From NCBI GenBank assembly GCA_037349315.1, contig JBAIAC010000156.1:1798001-1862000 (forward strand): a DNA stretch of 64,000 nucleotides, written 5' to 3'. Source of the stretch: Chelydra serpentina (Eukaryota; Chordata; Testudines; Chelydridae). The translations under genes and the position numbers were made by a program. The notes beneath the pieces are model-generated. The model saw only the letters and a program-made list of their open reading frames with translations. It was not told where the DNA came from and ran no database searches. Shown one piece after another: positions 38,195 through 50,072 of this stretch; position 1 is the stretch's first letter; every line of letters begins with the position of its first letter.

Positions 38195-38652
38195 TGAGGG
38201 GAGCCAGGGACTCTTGGTGGTGGAGACGGCCTTCCCCATCCACACCGCCATGCCTGACGCCGCCTCCTTCCACAGCATCAAGAAGATCAGCATCACGGCT
38301 CAGCCCCGTGGGGAGGATATGGGCCCAGGCAGCGGAGCCTCACTAGATAGGACCCAGCGCAGGCATCGGGGGCGGTGCCCTGTGGTCTTCCTCCCCCATC
38401 AAGCTAGGGAGCTCCCTGCCCCCTGGTCAGTTCTGGGGTGGGGATTATTGGGGGACAGAGCTAATTGGAGGGGAAAGGCCACATGTCCGTGACCTCTGTG
38501 ACATAATTGTAGCCTTAGCCATGAGAAAACTCCTACCGCAGAATATATTGGGCAGTATCCTTTGTCTCAGTTTCTCTACTTGCGGTCTGAAAGTCCAACA
38601 AATTCTCCTTTAACCTGCCTTTGCCCTTCCCCTCCCCTGCACCCCACTCACC
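38195..38652 (+). repeat. ~450-bp repeat, copy 2
   Basis: Counterpart of 28340-28797. The shared frame reads VVETAFPIHTAMPDAASFHS and then IKKISI. It ends at the same CCTGCACCCCACTCAC boundary. Function unknown. Confidence 0.6.
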
Positions 38653-39956
38653 AAAACGTCACTTTTTAAAGGATGCCTTTTTGCCTCTCACTGCTTCTTT
38701 TACTTTGTTCTTTAGCCATGGTGGCACTTCTTTGGTTCTCTTAGTATGTTGTTTAATTTGGGGTTTGCATTTAAATTGAGCCTTTATTAAAGTGCCTTTT
38801 AAAAGTTTCCATGCAGCTTGTAGAGATTTCACTTTCAGCACTCTACCGTTCTCTTTAACTAACTTCCTCATTTTTGTGTAGTTCCCCTTTCTGAAATTAA
38901 ATGCTCCTGTGGTGGGCTGCTGTGGCGTTCCCCCCACCCAGGGTTTTTAAATTGAATTATATCATGGTCACTATTACCGGTGGTTCAGCTACATTCACCT
39001 CTTGGCCCAGATCCTGTGCTCCACTTAGAACTAAATGAAGAATTGCCTCTCCTCTTGTGGGTTCCAGGATTAGCTGCTCCAAGAAAAAGTCATTTAAGGT
39101 GTCAAGAAACTTTATCTCAGCATCCTGTCCTGAGGTGACATGTACCCAGTCAATATGGGGCCAGTTGAAATCCCCCATTATTATTGAATTCTTTATTGTT
39201 ATAGCCTCTCTAATCTCCCTGAGCATTTCAGTCACTATCACTATCCTGGGCAGGGAGTCGGTAGATTACCCCTACTGCTATATTATTATTCAAGCATGGA
39301 ATTACTGTCCATAGAGATTCCATCATACAGTTTGGTTCACTTAAGATTTTCACTTCATTTGACTCAATACTTTCTAATGCGTCTCCCCCACCAGCACGAC
39401 GAGTTCTGTGCTTCCGATATATTTTGTACCCTGGTATTACTGTGTCCCATTGATTATCCTCAGTCCTCCAAGTTTCTGTGATGCCTGTTATATCCATATT
39501 CTCATTCAATACGACACACTCTAGTTCACCTATTTTATTATGTAGACTTCTCTCATTTGTATATAGGCGCTTTAAAAACTTGTCACTTTTTAGCTGTCTG
39601 CCATTACATGATGTAATTGACTGGGACTCTTTTTCATTTGGCTTTTTCTCATCAGATCCTACCTTCTTATCACCTTCCATCCTCTCCTTAGCCACCTCCT
39701 TTCTAAGACATAGAGAATCTCAATTAATAGATCCTCCCTGAAGGGATGTCTCTGTCTGAACCATGTGCTCCTCTGCACTTGTCGGCTTTCCCTCAGCCCT
39801 TAGTTTAAAAACTGCTCTATGACCTCTTTAATTGTAAGTGCCAGCAATCTGGTTCCATTTTGCTCTAGGTGGAGCCCATCCTTCCTGTATAGACTCCCCC
39901 TTTCCCAAAAGGTTCCCCAGTTCTGAATAAATCGAAACCCCTCCTCTCTAGGGGGG

Positions 39957-40437
39957 CCTGGGAGATGGGTCAGAAATAGGAGGGAGCGTGGGCTCCAATG
40001 GCAAAAAGATAGGAGGGTCAGGGCAAAACTGGGAGGCAAGATCAAATCAGTATCTTAGATGCCTGTATACAAATGCAAGAAGTATGGGTAATAAGCAGGA
40101 ATATGCAAGAATATGCGAGAAGTATGGGTAATAAGCAGGAAGAACTGGAAGAACTGGAAGTGCTAATAAATAAATTCAACTATGACATTGTTGGCATCAC
40201 CGAAACTTGGTGGGATAATACACATGGAAAAGTTCCTAACTGTCAGGGTGGTTAAACACTGGAATAAACGGCCCAGGGAGGTTGTGGAATCTCCATCTCT
40301 GGAGATATTTAAGAGTAGGTTAGATAAATGTCTATCAGGGATGGTCTAGACAGTATTTGGTCCTGCCATGAGGGCAGGGGGCTGGACTCGATGACCTCTC
40401 GAGGTCCCTTTCAGCCCTAGAATCTAGAATCTATGAA
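39957..40437 (+). mobile_element. Internally deleted CR1 inserted in the minus-strand LINE
   Basis: Begins near GGGGGGCCTGGGAGATGG, reads CLYTNARSMG, then a short internal duplication (40065-40135), ELEELEVLINKFNYDIVGIT and ETWWDN, and jumps directly at about 40228 to a CR1 3' UTR ending ATCTAGAATCTATGAAT. The central ORF2 is missing. Confidence 0.8.
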
Positions 40438-40668
40438 TCATCTCATCCACGCATTGAGATCCTGCAGTTCTGCCTGAAACTGGCCCTGCGTATAGAACTG
40501 GAAGCATTTCAGAGAACGCTAACATAGAGGTCCTAGTCCTCAATCTCTTACCTAGCAGCCTAAATTTGGCCTCCAGGACCTCTCTCCTATCCTTTCCTCT
40601 GTCATTGGTGCCTACATGTATCACAACCACTGGTTCCTCTCCATCATTACACATAAGTCTATCTAGAT

Positions 40669-40862
40669 CAGTGGTTCTCAAACTTTTGACTGGTGACCCC
40701 TTTCACATAGCAAGCCTCTGAGTGCGAGCCCCTTATAAATTAAAAACACCCTTTACTGGAGGCAAAGTGGGGTTTGGGGTGGAGCGTGACAGCTCACAAC
40801 CCCCCCATGTAATAATCTCGTGACCCCCTGAGAGGTCCTGACCTCCAGTTTGAGAACCCATG
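40669..40862. mobile_element. hAT-type MITE
   Basis: Begins CAGTGGTTCTCAAACTTTTG and ends CCAGTTTGAGAACCCATG. Flanks ATCTAGAT (40661-40668) and AGCTAGAT (40863-40870) agree at seven of eight bases. It interrupts the LINE ORF1 esterase region. Confidence 0.88.
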
Positions 40863-41000
40863 AGCTAGATATCCCGAGAGAGCCGCAACCTTCGCACCAG
40901 ACAGGCAAGCCACCGTGCGGTTCTCCTGGTCATCGCAAACCAGCTATCTATGTTTCTAATGATTGAATCCCCCTTCCTATTGGCTGTCTCTTATCAACAC

Positions 41001-42770
41001 CTGGAGTTCCCTCCCCGGGAGAGGAATCCTCAGTGTGAGAGGATACCATGGCATCCTTTGGAAGGAGGGTCCCAGCTATGGGATCGTTTCCCTCTGTCCC
41101 AGTTTGATCTTTTCCTTCCCTGAGACTTTCCTCCTCCTCAATAGCACAGAGGCTGTTGGACCGGGGGTGGGGCCATTCTACCGTGTCCCTGGAATCCTCC
41201 CGCAGCCTAAGGACCCCACTAAATGGGCGGCTCCGTACAAACTGCTTAGATTGTTGTTAGACCCGAGTGAGTATTTTCCCATGACCAATGTATACGTCTC
41301 ATCCCGTTGCTTTGTTTCCATCCCCCAGTTGCTCTGGAGTCGACTATATCTATCCAGGTTTGAAACTCTTGGGAAATTTCAGGCTGAAATGTAATTAACC
41401 ATCTTAGGCCCCCACTCTCTGCTGTGCCCCGTCTGGGAATGGGGCCCTCAGGGAACCTCATTGGGAGGTACTACACCAGTTTTGTTGGGGCTGGAGCAGC
41501 CTGCGGGCGGTGGGGGGGGGGAGGCTGATTTAAACCTCAGCAGCTGGTAATGGTCCCTACAGTCTGTCCCTGCCCTGCCTCCTATGCTGGAGCTGGAGGG
41601 GAGGCTGGCTCAGGGGTGAGCTATGCTCGGCCCACCCTGCTGGGGCCTCCCATCCCTGGGGACATGCAGTCAGTATCCGTACAAAGGGAGCTGAGTGGGT
41701 CAGAGGTTCAGACTGACAGGGCCGGTTGCTATTCCCTGTTCACTCTCACAGGCTGTAACAGGAACTGTGCAAGGAAACTGTATGGCTGGAGGCCAGGTGT
41801 GCACAAACGTCACTGGGTGATTGGAGGCTGGGTGCTCAAAACCTGATTGATGGGGGAAGCGGGTTCACCCAAGCCTCACTGTGGGGATTGGGGGGGCATG
41901 TAAAATCTGTTCGGGGCTGCTTTTCTCCAGTGTCTCCTCCCGCAGAGCAGAGTTCGTGCAGCTGCTGGATAAAGCATTCTCCACCAACAGCGGTTCTTCT
42001 CCCCCTCCCCCACTGCAACCTCCAGTGAAACATGAAAAACACGTAGGAAATGAAACGCACCAAAGAAAGGAAATAAAAAGTCCACCCAGTTCCCAGCACA
42101 TGCCCTCAACGTCTCCACGCCAGGCAGGCTGCACCGTTACCCTCGCTACTGCGCCCCACACTGCAAGCTTAGCTCTGCCCCCGCCAGGAACACCAGCCTT
42201 TCATCAGCCATGGGCGCTCGGCCCTTCGACAAGTGACTCTGCCAACAGAACCAGCTACGGCACCAAACAGACACAGCCACTAGCGCTGGGGAAGAACGGC
42301 GCTGGGGAGGGGAGCAGAGTTCAGGTCTGTGGTGTATGGGGATGTGTAACTCAGCCAGGGGTAAGCAGGGAGCCTCGCTAGCTCTTGGTGTCTGGGCTTT
42401 GCCTCCCGCTTGGCTTGTTAGTCTGGCTCCAGCGGCCTTCGCACTGAGTCTGAGCTCAGTTTCCTCAGTGTAGATGTAGGGTCGTTTCTGATGAACTTCC
42501 TCATTCTCGATAAACTCCCCATTTCTAATCCCTGGGCTAGTTTTGGGCATGACTCCACCCCTAGTAGGTGGCTGTTCATAATATAGGGCCAGATCCTCAG
42601 TAGGTGTAAATGGGTGTGTGGACTCCTTTGGACTGATGCCAATTTACACCAATTTACACCAGTTGGGTATCGGGGCATATCTGTAGTTCTACACCTGTAA
42701 CTTCTGTTTGTGAATCGAACCCTTAAGGGCACCTGCTCAGAACAGCTTTGCCGACGCTCATTCAGGCAGG
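41001..42770. other. No recognised gene
   Basis: Unassigned sequence. Near 42585-42680 a partial inverted motif (CCAGATCCTCAGTAGGTGTA with AATTTACACCAGTTGG) belongs to a dispersed old repeat. Frames at 41.88-42.55 kb on both strands overlap and carry no domain. Confidence 0.4.
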
Positions 42771-45557
42771 GACAGCTGAGTTTACACTTGTCTTCAGGAA
42801 GGCACTCGAGGGAGAGAAGGGTTTGGATTCTTTGACCATGGGATGGTGTTCCAAGAAGAAGGAGTGCTAGGCAGAGACGGGCTCCACCTAACGCACAGAG
42901 GGAAGAGCATCTTCACAAGCAGGCTGGCTAACCTAGTGAGGAGGGATTTAAAATAGGTTCACCGGGGGAAGGAGACCAAAGCCCTGAGGTAAGTGGGGAA
43001 GTGGGATACCAGGAGGAAGCACGAGCAGGCAAGCTCAAGAGTGGGGGACTCCTGCCTCATACTGATAAAGCAGGATGATCAGTGAATTATCTTAAGTGCC
43101 TATACACAAATACAAGAAGCCTAGGAATCAAGCAGGGAGAACTGGATGTCCTGGCACAGTCAAGGAATTATGATGTGATTGAAATAACAGAGACTTGGTG
43201 GGATAACTCACATGACTGGAGTCCTGTCATGGATGGATACAAACTGTTCAGGAAGGACAGAGAGGGCAGAAAAGGTGGGGGAGTTGCGTTGTATGTAAGA
43301 GAGCAGTATGACTGCTCAGAGCTCCAGTATGAAACTGCAGAAAAACCTGAGAGTCTCTGGACTAAGTTTAGAAGTGTGAGCAACAAGGGTGATGTCATGG
43401 ACGGAGTCTGCTACAGACCAGCATACCAAGGGGATGAGGTGGACGAGGCTTTCTTCAGGCAACTAACGGAAGTTACTAGATCACAGGCCCTGGTTCTCAT
43501 GGGGGACTTCAATCACCCCGATATCTGCTGGGAGACCAATACAGCGGTGCACAGACAATCCAGGAAGTTTTTGGAAAGTGTAGGGGACAATTTCCTGATA
43601 CAAGTGTTGGAAGAATCAACTAGGGGCAGAGATCTTCTTGACCTGCTGCTCACAAACAGGGAAGAAATAGTAGGGGACGCAAAAGTGGATGGGAACCTGG
43701 GAGGCAGTGACCAGGAGATGGTTGAGTTCAGGATCCTGACACAAGGAAGAAAGGAGAGCAGCAGAATACGGACTCTGGACTTCGGAAAAGCAGACTTTGA
43801 CACCCTCAGGGAACTGATGGGCAGGATCCCCTGGGAGAATAACATGAGGGGTAAAGGAGTCCAGGAGAGCTGGCTGTATTTAAAAGAATCCTTATTGAGG
43901 TTGCAGAAACAAACCACCCTGATGCGTAGAAAGAATAGTAAATATGGCAGGCGATCAGGTTGGCTAAACAGTCAAATCCTTGGTGATCTTAAACACAAAA
44001 AAGAAGCTTACAAGAAATGGAAGATTGGACAAATGACCAGGGAGGAGTATAAAAATATTGCTCAGGCATGCAGGAGTGAAATCAGGAAGGCGAAATCACA
44101 CTTGGAGTTGCAGCTAGCAAGGGATGTTAAGCGTAACAAGAAGGGTTTCCACAAGAAGAAGGTCAAGGAAAGTGTGGGCCCCTTACTGAATGAAGGAAGC
44201 AACCTAGCGACAGAGGATGTGTAAAAAGCTAATGTACTCAATGCTTTTTTCGCTTCTATCTTCACAGACAAGGTCAGCTCCCAGACTACTGCACTGGGCA
44301 GCACACTATGGGTAGGAGGTGACCAACCCTCTGTGGAGAAAGAAGTAGTTCGGGACTATTTATAAAAGCTGGATGAGCACAAGTCCATGGGGCCCGATGC
44401 ACTGCATCTGAGGGTGCTAAAGGAGTTGGCGGATGTGATTGCAGAGCCATTGGCCATTATCTTCGAAAACTCATGGCAATCGGGGGAGTCCTGGAAGACT
44501 GGAAAAAAGCTAATGTAGTGCCCATCTTTTAAAAAGGGAAGAAGGAGGATCTGGGGAACTACAGGTCAGTCAGCCTCACCTCAGTACCTGGAAAAATCAT
44601 GGAGCATGTCCTCAAGGTATCAATTTTGAAGCACTTAGAGGAGAGGAAAGTGATCAGGAACAGTCAGCATGGATTCACCAAGGGCAAGTCATGCCTGACT
44701 AACCTAATTGCCTTCTAGGATGAGATAACTGGCTCTGCGGATAAGGGGAAAGAAGTGGACGTGTTATTCCTTGACTTTAGCAAAGCTTTTGATATGGTCT
44801 CCCACGGTATTCTTGCCAGCAAGTTAAAGAAGTATGGGCTGGATGAATGGACTATAAGGTGATTAGAAATCTGGCTTGATCATCGTGCTCAACGGGTAGT
44901 GATCGATGGTTCCATGTCTAGTTGGCAGCCGGTATCAAGTGGAGTGCCCCAAGGGTCGGTCCTGGGGCCGGTTTTGTTCAATATCTTCATTAATGATCTG
45001 GAGGATGGCGTGGATTGCACTCTCAGCTTTGCAGATGACACTAAACTGCGAGGAGTGGTAGATATGCTGAAGGGTAGGGATAGGATACAGAGGGACCTAA
45101 ACAAATTAGAAGATTGGTCCAAAGGTAATCTGATGCGGTTCAACAAGGACAAGTGCAGACTCCTGCACTGAGGACAGAAGAATCCCATCCACTGCCACAG
45201 ACTAGGGACTGAACGGTTAGGCAGCAGTTCTGCAGAAAAGGACCTAGGGGTTACAGTGGACGAGATGCTGTGTATGAGTCAACAGTGTGCCCTTGTTACC
45301 AAGAAGGCTAACGGCATTTTGGGCTGTATAAGTAGGAGCATTGCCAAAAGATCGAGGGACGTGATCATTCCCCTCTATTCAGCATTGGTGAGGCCTCATT
45401 TGGAGTACTGTGTCGAGTTTTGGGTCCCAAACTACATAAGGATGTTGAAAAATTGGAAAGAGTCCAGCGGAGGGCAACAAAAATCATTAGGGGGCTGAAG
45501 CACATGATTTATGAGGAGAGGCTGAAGGAACTGGGATTATTTAGTCTGCAGAAGTGA
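42770..45557 (+). mobile_element. CR1 LINE, near-full ORF2 with damage
   Basis: Starts in the ORF1 end (DGLHLTHRGKSIFTSRLANL), then ORF2 from about 43.08 kb: apurinic-type endonuclease with YTNTRSLG, ITETWWDNSH, LMGDFNHPDICWE and GGSDQEMVEF. The last block normally reads S-D-H; the catalytic His is Gln here. The linker and RT follow ([17 protein letters not shown] region at 44.4 kb, [11 protein letters not shown] at 44.76 kb, FADDTKLRG at 45.03 kb), broken by stops and frameshifts at 44224, 44.36 and 44.5 kb. It ends at 45557 within the C-terminal region and abuts another CR1. Confidence 0.92.
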
Positions 45558-46936
45558 AGAGATAACTTGCTCTGTGGTTGAGGGGAAAGCAGTGGATGTG
45601 CTATTTCTTGACTTTAGCAAAGCTTTTGATACAGTCTCCCACAGTGTTCTTGCCACCAAGTTAAAGAAGTATGGGCTGGATGAATGGATGGTAAGGTGGA
45701 TAGAAAACTGGCTGGATGGTCATGCTCAACAGGTAGTGATCAATGGCTCCATGTCTAGTTGGCAGCCGGTATCAAGTGGAGTGCACCAAGGGTCGGTGCT
45801 GGGGCCGGTTTTGTTCAATATCTTTATCAACGATCTGGAGGATGGTGTGGACTGCACCCTTAGCAAGTTTGCAGATGACACTAAACTGGGAGGAGTGGTT
45901 GATATGCTGGAGGGTAGGGACAGGATACAGAGGGACCTAGACAAATTAGAGGATTGGGCCAAAAGAAATCTGATGAGGTTCAACAAGGACAAGTGCAGAG
46001 TCCTGCACTTAGGACGGAAGAATCCCATGCACTGCTATAGACTAGGGACCGAATGGCTGGGCAGCGGTTCTGCAGAAAAGTACCTAGGGTGGACGAAAAT
46101 CATAGAATATCAGGGTTGGAAGGGACCTCAGGAGGTCATCTAGTTCAACCCCTTGCTCAAAGGAGGACCTATTCCCAATTTTTGCCCCAGATCCCTAAAT
46201 GGCCCCCTCAAGGATTGAACTCACAACCCTGGGTTTAACAGGCCAATGCTCAAACCACTGAGCTATCCCTTTCCCCCCCACCGAAAAGCTCACTATGAGT
46301 CAACAGTGTGCCCTTGTTGCCAAGAAGGCTAACGGCATTTGGGGCTGTATAAGTAGGGGCATTTCCAGCAGATCGAGGGACGTGATTATTCCCCTCTATT
46401 AGGCACTGGTGAGGCCTCATTTGGAGTACTGTGTCCAGTTTTGGGCCCCACACTACAAGAAGGATGTGGATAAATTGGAAAGAGTCCAACGGAGGGCAAC
46501 AAAAATGATTAGGGGGCTGGAGCACATGACTTATGAGGAGAGGCTGAGGGAACTGGGATTGTTTAGCCCGCAGAAGAGAAGAGTGAGGGGGGTTTTGATA
46601 GCTGCTTTCAACTACCTGAAAGGGGGTTCCAAAGAGGCTGGATCTAGACTGTTCTCAGTGGTAGAAGATGACAGAACAAGGAGTAATGGTCTCAAGTTGC
46701 AGAGGGGGAGGTTTAGGTTGGATATTAGGAAAAACTTTTTTACTAGTAGGGTGGTGAAGCACTGGAATGGGTTACCTAGGGAGGTGGTGGAATCTCCTTC
46801 CTTAGAGGTTTTTAAGGTCAGGCTTGACAAAGCCCTGGCTGGGATGATCTAGTTGGGGTTGGTCCTGCTTTGAGCAGGGGGTTGGACTAGATACCTCCTG
46901 AGGTCCCTTCCAACCCTGAGATTCTATGATTCTATG
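45558..46936 (+). mobile_element. Second CR1 copy joined head to tail
   Basis: Starts in the RT domain ([20 protein letters not shown]) and contains [41 protein letters not shown], then a SINE insertion, then [20 protein letters not shown] and through to KALAGMI and the 3' tail at 46.93 kb. It repeats the RT region of the preceding copy with roughly 10% differences, so it is a separate insertion or a template-switch product rather than a recent duplication. Confidence 0.9.
46100..46281 (-). mobile_element. Cry-type SINE inserted in CR1
   Basis: tRNA-like head (GGGATAGCTCAGTGGTTTGA on the minus strand; B box AGTTCAATCC) and CR1-type tail. CGAAAA flanks both sides (46094-46099 and 46282-46287). 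The CR1 reading continues on either side. Confidence 0.9.
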
Positions 46937-47715
46937 AGTAGTAGTTCAGTAGCTGCTCAAAGCTTTTCCCCACAGCTGTGATAGCTCCGGCCTTGGCCCA
47001 GCCCTGCTCCTGCCTTGCCTGTCCCCAGGTAATCTGGTTCTGACCCTCAGCTCCGATTCCTCATCTCCAACTTCAGCTCCGACCCCGATTCTGATCCTGG
47101 GTTCCAACTCCTGGCTCCTGCCCCTGGCTCTCACCCTTGGCGCTGGCATTTGTCCCCTGGCTCTGACCCACGGCTCCGGTTCTTGGCTGCCAGGTCCTGC
47201 TCTGACCACTAGACCTGACCACCCACGTCCCGCCCTCTGACACCATCAAGCCTGGATAGTCATTAGCCGCCTCTGTCATCTTCTTCCTGTGTTAACCCTG
47301 TTACTACGGCACCACCTGGAACAGGACTGATGTTCTGTCTGTGTCTCCAAGACGACAGCTGCAGACAAGAGCTTTAATCACAGCTGAGACTTGGACAACA
47401 CCACCTCACGCCTAAGGAGCCACACTGTGATCTCGATGAAGATCTGTTCTTCTGGGGTTCTTTTTGTTTAGAAGAGCTACCTCTCAGAAAATGACTTAGG
47501 CATTACAGCTGCCCCACCTGAGATAACTACTTACAGCAAGACTCCTTAACAACCTCAGGGCACTGACATCTCTGACCATCATGTTAGCAACCGACCACTC
47601 AGTATGGGCACCTTTTAAGTTTTACTGAAAGCAGGATTATAAAGGTTAGTTGTGATGAAACATTTCACACCAGTTAATTGTAAAGAGAGGGAAGGAACAC
47701 TGGCCAGAATAGGGA
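46937..47715. other. No recognised gene; diffuse imperfect repeats
   Basis: 46990-47230 consists of loose CTCCGGCCTTGG and CTGGCTCTGACC-like repeats. The minus frame there (Q-E-P-E-x-R-V-R-A-R-G-like) is a product of the repeat, not a gene. Confidence 0.4.
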
Positions 47716-47719
47716 AATA

Positions 47720-48360
47720 ACAGATAAAGAATATTTAGATAAGTTAGATGTCTGCAACTCATCAGGACCTGATAAAATTCACCCTAGAGTGTTTAAGAAA
47801 CTGGCTGAAGCAATCTCTGAACCATTAGCAATTATCTTTCAGAACTCATAGAGGATGGGGGAGGTTCATAGCAAGGGGAAACTTCAAAAAACGGTAAAAA
47901 GGAGCTCTTAGGGAAGTGTAGACCAGAGAATCTAACTTCAATACCCGGAAAGATACTGGAACAACTGATTAAACAACCAATTTATTAAAACCTAGAGGAT
48001 AATAGGTTATAAGTAATAACCAACATGGATTTGCCAAGAACAAGTCATTCCAAACAAACATAATTTCCTTCTTTCATTGGGTACCAAATCTAGTGCATGG
48101 GAAGAAGAGGTGGACACCCACATGACATTCTCCCACTCAAGCTAAGGAAATATGGACTAGATGAAACTACCACAGGGTGGGTTTAAAGCTAGTTAGAAGT
48201 CCTTACTCACAGGGGAGGGATGGGGACTCACTGGGCGGCAGCAGCACTGCAAAAAAGGGTGTGAGGTTTGTGGTGGACCACAAATGGAATGTGAATCTAC
48301 AGTGTGATGGTGTTGAAAAAAGGCAAATGTCATTCTAGGATGTATTGACAGGAGTGGAGT
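47720..48360 (+). mobile_element. Old CR1 ORF2 (RT 5' part), heavily decayed
   Basis: The text corresponds to YLDKLDVCNSSGPDKIHPRV, FKKLAEAISEPLAIIFQNS and later SLTSIPGKILEQ-like sequence with several stops. It is a diverged CR1 subfamily and is followed by the 3' fragment at 48361. Confidence 0.75.
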
Positions 48361-48818
48361 GGGTCAGAGATGGGAGGTGACTGTTCTCATCTCCTCAGCG
48401 CGGGAGAACCGTGTCCAGGTTTGGGTGCTGCGCTTCAAGAAGGATGAGGACAAATTGTACGGAATCCAGAGGAGAGCAACAGAAATGATCAGAGGTTTAG
48501 AAAACACGACCTGAGAGGAAAGGTTGAAAGAATTGGGCATGTATTGTCCAGAGACGAGCCGGCTGAGGAGGGACATGGTAACAATCTGCAAAAGGTTGTT
48601 ACTGAAAGAGTACAGTGATCAACTGGTGTCCATGTCCACCAAGGGTAAGACAAGAAGGAATTGTCTTAGAAAGTTTTTCTTAATATCTAACCTAAATCTC
48701 CCTTGCTGAGAACTAATTCTAAGGATGGTTCAGCACAGGAACAGGTGACCTAGGAAGGCTGTGGAATCCCCGTTATTGGGGGGTTGTAAGAACAGGTTGG
48801 ACAAAGACCTGCCAGGGA
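48361..48818 (+). mobile_element. CR1 3' fragment with internal micro-inversion
   Basis: Reads ENRVQVWVLRFKKDEDKLYG and GKTRRNCL, then at 48667-48721 the sequence switches to the reverse complement of the expected CR1 text and returns to sense afterwards. It is the right-arm counterpart of 37578-38145. Confidence 0.85.
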
Positions 48819-50038
48819 TGGCTACACTGTGGTCAGTTTTCCCCATAGGTACTCAGCAAAGTAAATGCGTTTAGGGCTGGGAGAAGTGGTAGGGCAGAAG
48901 GAAGGAGAGCAGGGCACGCTGAGAAGACAGTGCTTTCCTGTGTGCAGTACTCTGGGTTAATACGATAAGGTGCAACAGGACATGCGTCAACTTGGCTTCC
49001 TGTCTAAGTTCTTCACGATAAGGAAGCTGCAAAGCTCAGAATACTCAGCAGTCGACCTGCCCTGATAGTGTCTGAGCCACCATGGGAACCCGAGGTGACG
49101 TGTATCCATTGGGTGAGTGGAACAAGGTCCATGGGCTGAATTCGGGTGGGGCTAAGAGAGTCCAGAGGGGCCCACGGGTCTGTCTGCACTGGGGCTGGAA
49201 GGTGAATGTTCCAGCTGAAGAAGATATGGTCGCGCTAGCTCTCGTCTAGCTAGAAATAGAAGTGTCAGCATTGTGGTGGCTGGCTGCCCTGCGTGGGTAC
49301 TTGTGGTCGTGGACGGGATCGCAGTTGGGGCAGGAGCCTCTCCTCTTACTTGCCCAAGCGCGGCCACGCTTTAATTTTTGGCATGCCAGCTGGGTCAGAG
49401 CAAGCCTGGGTATGTCTCACGAGCTAGAATTTACACCTAGGCATACGCTCCATTGGTGTAACGTGCAATTTCCTCTGCTCCCTCCAATGCTCACGTTGCA
49501 CCAACTGAGACTCCATCCAGACTCACTGAAACGCCCTTAGATTTACTGGGCCAGATTCCTGGGGCTGGCTGAGACGGACTCATCTGAGATGGGCTCACTA
49601 TGAGACCAGAGCGTGGAGGGGTCCCAGATGGCTTTCCACCACTTTCACAGCTACTGAATCCCAGGGGATAACTGCGGATCTGTCTGGTCCCTGGAAGCAG
49701 AGCAACCCAAAGCCTTCCCCGATTCATCCTCAACTGTCCGTAGCCCCAAGGGACCATTCCAGCCGCTGGCAATAGCCAGAGTGTAGGAGTACATTGGCCA
49801 TACCGCTCCCCTCTGGGAATGCCCACCCTGCCTGGGGGCTGTAACATAGAGCCATTGCACGGGGGGAATTTCCAGGTAGCTGGTTGAGCCAGGTTTCTGT
49901 AGTGGCACAAAGCTGGGGATCTGAAATATTACTACAGTAATAATAGTTCTTAATGAAAGAACTGACTTCATTGGATTTTCACCAGAATCACAGTAGGGGA
50001 ACTAAGCAAAATTTGATCCATAGACAGGGACCAGGAGA

Positions 50039-50072
50039 CATCTCTCTCTCTCTCTCTCGCTCTCTCTCTCTG
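50039..50072. repeat. (CT)n microsatellite
   Basis: A run of CT dinucleotides with one CGCT interruption. Confidence 0.9.

Larger units (their letters stand above)
38660..41000 (-). mobile_element. CR1-like LINE with ORF1 esterase and ORF2 endonuclease parts, twice interrupted
   Basis: Read on the minus strand from 41.0 kb down, ORF1 keeps an SGNH/GDSL-hydrolase motif (VVVIHVGTNDRGKDRREV; block III G-x-N-D) and, after the insert at 39.96-40.44 kb, block V (RKDGLHLEQNG). ORF2 then gives NERSLHNKIGELECVV, TGITETWRTED, IMGDFNWPHIDWV and ends in the linker near VPPWLKNKVKEAVRGKKASF. A plus CR1 (39957-40437) and a hAT MITE (40669-40862) are inserted. Several breaks make it non-functional. CR1 ORF1 esterases are thought to act in retrotransposition. 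Confidence 0.85.

Noticed and set aside
46946..47279. Arginine- and glutamate-rich frames on the minus strand
   Set aside because: They result from imperfect short repeats and have no start context or domain.
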